Source of the DNA: JAYQPQ01 sp038145405
GTDB taxonomy: Bacteria; Pseudomonadota; Gammaproteobacteria; Pseudomonadales; GM7GCV1
NCBI GenBank assembly: GCA_038145405.1
Contig: JAYQPQ010000025.1
Coordinates: 1-24,485 of the forward strand
Length of the DNA: 24,485 nucleotides
Direction: 5' to 3'
Positions 20,532-24,485 of the stretch are shown here, piece after piece. The translations under genes and the position numbers were made by a program. The notes under the pieces are model-generated. The model was not told the DNA's origin. It ran no database searches and worked only from the letters and a program-made list of their open reading frames with translations. Numbering within the stretch: the first letter of the stretch is position 1; each line of letters starts with the position of its first letter.

Positions 20532-21476
20532 GTGAACATTGTCTTCGCCGGCACGCCTGACTTTGCCCGCGCCTTCCTGCAGGACATCCTCGACTGTGCG
20601 CGGCACCGGGTGGTTGCGGTTTACACCCAACCCGATCGTCCTTCGGGTCGCGGCAAGCAGCTGCAGGCCAGCCTGGTCAAGGAGCTCGCGGTGGCGCACC
20701 AGATACCGATCTGTCAACCCCTCAGCCTGCGCGATAGCGCGGCACAACAGGCATTGGCGGCACTCGCCCCCGATCTGATGGTGGTGGTGGCCTATGGCCT
20801 GATCTTGCCGCAGGCCGTGCTCGATATTCCCACTCATGGCTGTATTAATGTTCACGCCTCATTACTACCACGCTGGCGCGGCGCCGCACCCATCCAGCGC
20901 GCCGTAGGTGCCGGCGATCGGCACAGCGGTATCAGTCTGATGCGCATGGAGGCCGGACTGGACACCGGCCCGGTGCTGGCCGAAGCCAGCCTGGAACTGG
21001 ACCCGCGCGAAACGGCCGGCAGTTTGCATGATCGCTTGATCAACCTGGGCCTGCCCCTGTTGCGCGATGTGCTCGACCGGATTCCTTCGATCTATGCCAG
21101 CGCCCGTGTGCAGGACGAAGCCCAGGCAAGCTACGCAAACAAGATCACACCGGCTGACGCTTGCATCGACTGGTCGCGACCGGCTGCGGAAATCGAGCGC
21201 CAGGTGCGCGCCATGCAGCCCGTACCCGGCGCCTATACCTGGCTGGGCCGCGAGCGAATAAAGATCTGGCGCGCCCATGCCGAGCCGGGCGCTGCAGCAC
21301 CCGGACAGCTGGTGCACCAAGGGCCGCAGGCCATCGCGGTTGGCTGTGGCGAGGGACTGCTGGTGCTGGAAGAGGTGCAATTGCCGAGTAAGCGTGCCAT
21401 GGCGATCGCCGAGCTGTTGCGCGGCCATTCGGGCCTGTTCGCTCCGGGTACCTGGCTGCGGGTCGCTTCGGTTTGA
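20532..21476 (+). CDS. fmt: Methionyl-tRNA formyltransferase
   Basis: Fmt formylates initiator Met-tRNA using 10-formyl-THF. The start is the GTG at 20532 (MNIVFAGTPDFARAFLQ), with GAGGG about 10 nt upstream. The open frame extends further upstream through def, but only from this point does the protein match the family; no in-frame ATG fits. The 314-residue enzyme has the catalytic set Asn106, His108 and Asp144 (HGCINVHASLLPRWRGAAPIQRA, GLDTGPVL) and a C-terminal OB-like domain (ANKITPADACIDWSRPAAEIERQVRAM). Its stop TGA overlaps the rsmB start. Confidence 0.96.
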   Translation: MNIVFAGTPDFARAFLQDILDCARHRVVAVYTQPDRPSGRGKQLQASLVKELAVAHQIPICQPLSLRDSAAQQALAALAPDLMVVVAYGLILPQAVLDIPTHGCINVHASLLPRWRGAAPIQRAVGAGDRHSGISLMRMEAGLDTGPVLAEASLELDPRETAGSLHDRLINLGLPLLRDVLDRIPSIYASARVQDEAQASYANKITPADACIDWSRPAAEIERQVRAMQPVPGAYTWLGRERIKIWRAHAEPGAAAPGQLVHQGPQAIAVGCGEGLLVLEEVQLPSKRAMAIAELLRGHSGLFAPGTWLRVASV

Positions 21477-22750
21477 ACGCGCGCGCCCAGGCGGCCCGAT
21501 TTCTGGCTCCGGTGCTGCGCGGACAGGGCTCGCTCGGGCATCCGACTGATTTGGGGGATGCAGCACTGGTTGCCGAGCTGTGTTACGGCACGCTGCGTTT
21601 TGCACCGCGGCTTACAGAGTTGCTCAAGGTCCTGCTGAGCAAGCCGTTGCGGGCTAAGGATGCCGATATCGAGGCGCTGCTCCTGGTAGGCCTTTACCAG
21701 CTGGAGCAAACCCGCATTCCCGATCACGCTGCCGTCGATGAATGTGTCACGGCGGCGCGGCAACTCGGCAAATCCTGGGCCGCCGGCATGGTCAATGCGG
21801 TATTGCGCAACCGTCTGCGTCGAGCGGCCGAACTCGAACGTCAGCTGGAAAATAATGCCGTGTTTCGCTGGGCCCATCCCTCCTGGATGATCGATGCGCT
21901 GTTCCGGCAATGGCCGATACAAGCCGAGGCTATTCTGGGCGCCAATAACCAACGGCCGCCGATGACCCTGCGCGTGAATCTGCTCAAACAGACGCGCGAC
22001 CAGTATCTGCAGCGGCTTCAGGAAGCGGGCATCGTCGCTCGCCTGGGCAAGCTTTCTGCTGCAGCCATTACGCTTGAGCAGCCCTGCGCCGTGAGCGCGC
22101 TGCCGGGTTTCGAAGAGGGATGTGTCAGCGTGCAGGATGAGGCGGCGCAGCTCTGTGCCGAATTGCTGTCTCCGGCACCCGGACAGCGGGTACTGGACGC
22201 CTGTGCGGCGCCCGGGGGAAAATCCTGCCATCTGAAAGAATTTACCCCCGGCTCAATATTGGTTGCCTGCGATATTGATAGTGAGCGCTTACAAAGGGTA
22301 GCTCAGAATTTGCTTCGTCTGGGCCTCGAGGCGGAACTCGAGTGTTGCGATTGCGGCGACGCCGAGGCAGTGGCGGAACTTGCGCCCTTCGATCAGATTC
22401 TGCTCGATGCGCCCTGCTCCGGCACCGGCGTCATCCGTCGCCACCCCGACATCAAACTGGTGCGACGTCCGGGTGATATTTCTCAGTTTGTCGCGCAGCA
22501 GGAGCGACTGCTCGATGCACTGTGGCCCAGGCTCAAGCCCCACGGGTTGTTACTTTATGTGACCTGCTCCATCATGCCGGAAGAAAATGCCGAGCTAATC
22601 GACCGTTATTTGGCTCGTTGCGGGAGTGCCCAGGCGCTTCCCATTGCGGCGAAATGGGGTGTCGAAGCCGGCGTCGGACGCCAGTTGTTACCGGCTATCG
22701 ACGGCACCGACGGCTTTTACTTTGCCCTCTTGAGAAAAACAACAGGATAA
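21473..22750 (+). CDS. rsmB: 16S rRNA (cytosine-967-C5)-methyltransferase
   Basis: RsmB methylates C967 of 16S rRNA. The start codon is TTG at 21473 (MNARAQAARFLAPVLRG), overlapping the fmt TGA by two bases, so translation is probably coupled. The 425-residue product has an N-terminal NusB-like helical domain (to about 140) and a Rossmann methyltransferase domain. The latter contains the SAM loop LDACAAPGGKSCHL (about 240), CDIDSERL, the motif IV Cys315 in DAPCSGTGVIRRHPD and the nucleophile Cys365 in YVTCSIMPEEN. Length and neighbours (def-fmt-rsmB-trkA) are as usual in Gammaproteobacteria. Confidence 0.96.
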   Translation: MNARAQAARFLAPVLRGQGSLGHPTDLGDAALVAELCYGTLRFAPRLTELLKVLLSKPLRAKDADIEALLLVGLYQLEQTRIPDHAAVDECVTAARQLGKSWAAGMVNAVLRNRLRRAAELERQLENNAVFRWAHPSWMIDALFRQWPIQAEAILGANNQRPPMTLRVNLLKQTRDQYLQRLQEAGIVARLGKLSAAAITLEQPCAVSALPGFEEGCVSVQDEAAQLCAELLSPAPGQRVLDACAAPGGKSCHLKEFTPGSILVACDIDSERLQRVAQNLLRLGLEAELECCDCGDAEAVAELAPFDQILLDAPCSGTGVIRRHPDIKLVRRPGDISQFVAQQERLLDALWPRLKPHGLLLYVTCSIMPEENAELIDRYLARCGSAQALPIAAKWGVEAGVGRQLLPAIDGTDGFYFALLRKTTG

Positions 22751-22760
22751 GCACGCAAGT

Positions 22761-24155
22761 ATGAAAATCGTGATCATTGGCGCCGGACGAGTCGGCAGCA
22801 GCCTGGCGGAAAACCTGGCCAGTGAAGCCAACGACATCACGCTGATCGACACAGAAGAGGAATTGCTGCAGGATTTGCGGGATCGCCTCGATATCCGCAC
22901 GGTGCGCGGCCAGGGTTCACATCCGCAGGTGTTGGAGCAGGCCGGTATTCAGGACGCCGACATGCTGGTTGCGGTTACTACCCATGATGAAGTCAACATG
23001 GTGGCCTGCCAGATCGCGCATTCGCTGTTCCATACCCCACACAAGATAGCCCGCGTTCGCTCCGTGGGCTACACCAATGACGAAGTCGGCCCGCGCCTGT
23101 TCAGCTCGGACAACATGCCAGTCGATGTCGTGATCACACCGGAACAGCTGGTAACCAATCACCTGGTAAGACTGATCAACCAGCCCGGCGCGTTGCAGGT
23201 GGTGGACTTCGCCGATGCCAAGGTGCAACTGGTGGGTGTCCGCGCCGTGAAAGGTGCGCCCATGGTAGGGGAGGCGATTAATCGGCTGAAGGATCATGTG
23301 CCGGATGTGGAAACTCGGGTCGCCGCCATCTACCGCCAGAACCGCCCCATTATTCCGGAAGGCGATACCACGATTCAGGAAGGCGATGAGGTGTTCTTCA
23401 TCGCAGCGCGCAAACACATCCGCTACATCATGCGAGAACTGGCCGATCGCCAGGACGCCTACAAGCGCATTATTGTTGCCGGTGGCGGCAACATCGGCTT
23501 CCGTCTGGCCGCCGCTCTGGAGGGCGACTACCAGGTAAAGGTTATTGAGATGGAGAGCAACCGTTGCGAGTATCTCGCCGAAAACCTGCATCGCACCATC
23601 GTGCTCAACGGCAATGCGTCGGATCAGGATCTGCTGCTGGAGGAGGGCATTGACTCCACTGATGTCTTTCTCGCCCTGACCAACAACGACGCCGCCAATA
23701 TCATCTCATCCATGCTGGCTAAGCGCCTGGGCGCCGGCAAGATCATTACCCTGATCAACTATCCCGTTTATGTGGATCTGATGCAGGCCAGTGAAATCGA
23801 CATTGCGATTTCGCCGGCACAGATTACCACCAGCGCGCTGCTGTCCTTTGTGCGGCGCGGCGATACGCTCAAGGTACACAGCCTGCGGCGCGGTGCCGCC
23901 GAAGCCATGGAAATCGTCGCCCATGGCGATGCCCGGGTATCCAAGGTGGTGGGACGTAAAGTCAGCGAAATCAAACTGCCCGATGGCGCCACTATCGGCG
24001 CTGTCGTGCGCCAAAAAGACGGCGATACCGAGGTGCTGATGGCCACGGGCGAATTGATCATTCAGGATCGAGACCACTTGATTATCTTCCTGGCCGACAA
24101 GCAGGACGTGCGCAAGATCGAGCAGCTTTTCCAGGTCAGCGTGACCTTTTTCTAA
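22761..24155 (+). CDS. trkA: Trk potassium transporter regulatory subunit TrkA
   Basis: TrkA is the cytoplasmic NAD(H)/ATP-binding ring that gates the TrkH/TrkG potassium channel. The 464 residues form two tandem RCK units. The first begins with MKIVIIGAGRVGSSLAENLA, the second with the Rossmann loop IIVAGGGNIGFRLAAALE near residue 238. Each is followed by an RCK-C (TrkA-C) domain, the latter ending in LPDGATIGAVVR and DHLIIFLADKQDVRKIEQLF. It lies 10 bp after rsmB and 24 bp before trkH, so the potassium uptake genes are probably co-transcribed. Confidence 0.97.
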   Translation: MKIVIIGAGRVGSSLAENLASEANDITLIDTEEELLQDLRDRLDIRTVRGQGSHPQVLEQAGIQDADMLVAVTTHDEVNMVACQIAHSLFHTPHKIARVRSVGYTNDEVGPRLFSSDNMPVDVVITPEQLVTNHLVRLINQPGALQVVDFADAKVQLVGVRAVKGAPMVGEAINRLKDHVPDVETRVAAIYRQNRPIIPEGDTTIQEGDEVFFIAARKHIRYIMRELADRQDAYKRIIVAGGGNIGFRLAAALEGDYQVKVIEMESNRCEYLAENLHRTIVLNGNASDQDLLLEEGIDSTDVFLALTNNDAANIISSMLAKRLGAGKIITLINYPVYVDLMQASEIDIAISPAQITTSALLSFVRRGDTLKVHSLRRGAAEAMEIVAHGDARVSKVVGRKVSEIKLPDGATIGAVVRQKDGDTEVLMATGELIIQDRDHLIIFLADKQDVRKIEQLFQVSVTFF

Positions 24156-24179
24156 GATAGCTGGAGCAAAAGGTTCTAG

Positions 24180-24485
24180 ATGGTTCACTTCGGCGTCATT
24201 TTCCGCATCCTCGGCCTGCTGCTGATGCTTTTCAGCCTCAGCTATCTGATTCCTGTCGGCGTCAGCCTTGCCTATCAGGATGGCCACGCAAGTCCCTTTA
24301 TTTACTCACTGCTTATCACCATGACGCTGGGCGCTCTACTCTGGCTGCCTTTTGCGCGGAGCGAACAGGAAATGCGCTCCAGGGATGGTTTTCTTATCAC
24401 CGTTTCATTCTGGATCGTTCTGGGAATAGCCGGCGCGCTTCCGCTTTACCTTAGCGATCGTCAGGAACTGATCGTCACCGAATCA
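24180..24485 (+). CDS. trkH: Trk potassium uptake channel subunit TrkH, N-terminal part (cut by window edge)
   Basis: Only 102 codons are present. The ATG at 24180 has AAGG 7 nt upstream. The sequence MVHFGVIFRILGLLLMLFSLSYLIPVGVSLAYQDG forms the first membrane helix. It is followed by a second (SLLITMTLGALLWLPF), the typical SEQEMRSRDGFLITVSFW and the start of the next helix GIAGALPLYLS. This is the family-typical TrkH N-terminus (M1 helix and the conserved R-DGFL segment). The pore-forming selectivity loops lie beyond the window. It directly follows trkA, which supplies its regulatory ring. Confidence 0.93.
   Translation, partial: MVHFGVIFRILGLLLMLFSLSYLIPVGVSLAYQDGHASPFIYSLLITMTLGALLWLPFARSEQEMRSRDGFLITVSFWIVLGIAGALPLYLSDRQELIVTES

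Noticed and set aside
21233..22231. 332-codon minus-strand frame opposite fmt and rsmB
   Set aside because: Antisense to two well-identified genes; no motif or start signal.

Overview
The window looks like a chromosomal segment of a GC-rich, aerobic gammaproteobacterium (Pseudomonadales/Cellvibrionales-like; inferred from gene order and protein character, not proven). It contains no rRNA, tRNA, CRISPR array or recognisable insertion sequence. One run of 10 Ns (18309-18318) shows that it is a draft scaffold.

Region 1 (1-8365) is a complete aa3/caa3-type cytochrome c oxidase locus. On the minus strand, behind an extended -10 promoter, lie coxB (with a C-terminal cytochrome c domain), coxA, the CuB chaperone ctaG/cox11 and coxC. 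A small convergent twin-transmembrane gene (DUF2909) follows on the plus strand. A second minus-strand assembly operon then carries SURF1, a small membrane-anchored SCO-like protein, the heme A synthase COX15/ctaA, the heme O synthase cyoE/ctaB and the start of a SCO1/SenC copper chaperone cut by the window edge. Together these genes build the oxidase, its hemes and its copper centres.

Region 2 (8424-10730) is mixed: an exported metallo-beta-lactamase-fold hydrolase, two fused gene remnants (a secreted-protein N-terminus joined to the C-terminus of a DUF481 outer-membrane protein), a YheV-type zinc-ribbon gene and a gamma-carbonic anhydrase.

Region 3 (10727-15264) is the most interesting part. 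A minus-strand operon encodes a ThDP-dependent enzyme of the acetolactate synthase/2-oxoacid decarboxylase superfamily, a CoA-acylating aldehyde dehydrogenase of the SauS/EutE type, and an HpcH/HpaI (CitE-like) CoA-ester lyase. It has a 420-bp leader and sits between otherwise ordinary housekeeping genes. The substrate is unknown, but the set suggests conversion of a 2-oxo or 2-hydroxy compound through an aldehyde to an acyl-CoA.

Region 4 (15265-24485) is the conserved translation/DNA-processing block. Minus strand: LysM protein, dprA, tsaC, hemF, aroE. Plus strand, divergent: def, fmt, rsmB, trkA and the start of trkH. The dprA gene is broken in this assembly by a homopolymer frameshift and by a gap flanked by a 27-bp direct repeat. 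The repeat is probably an assembly artefact.
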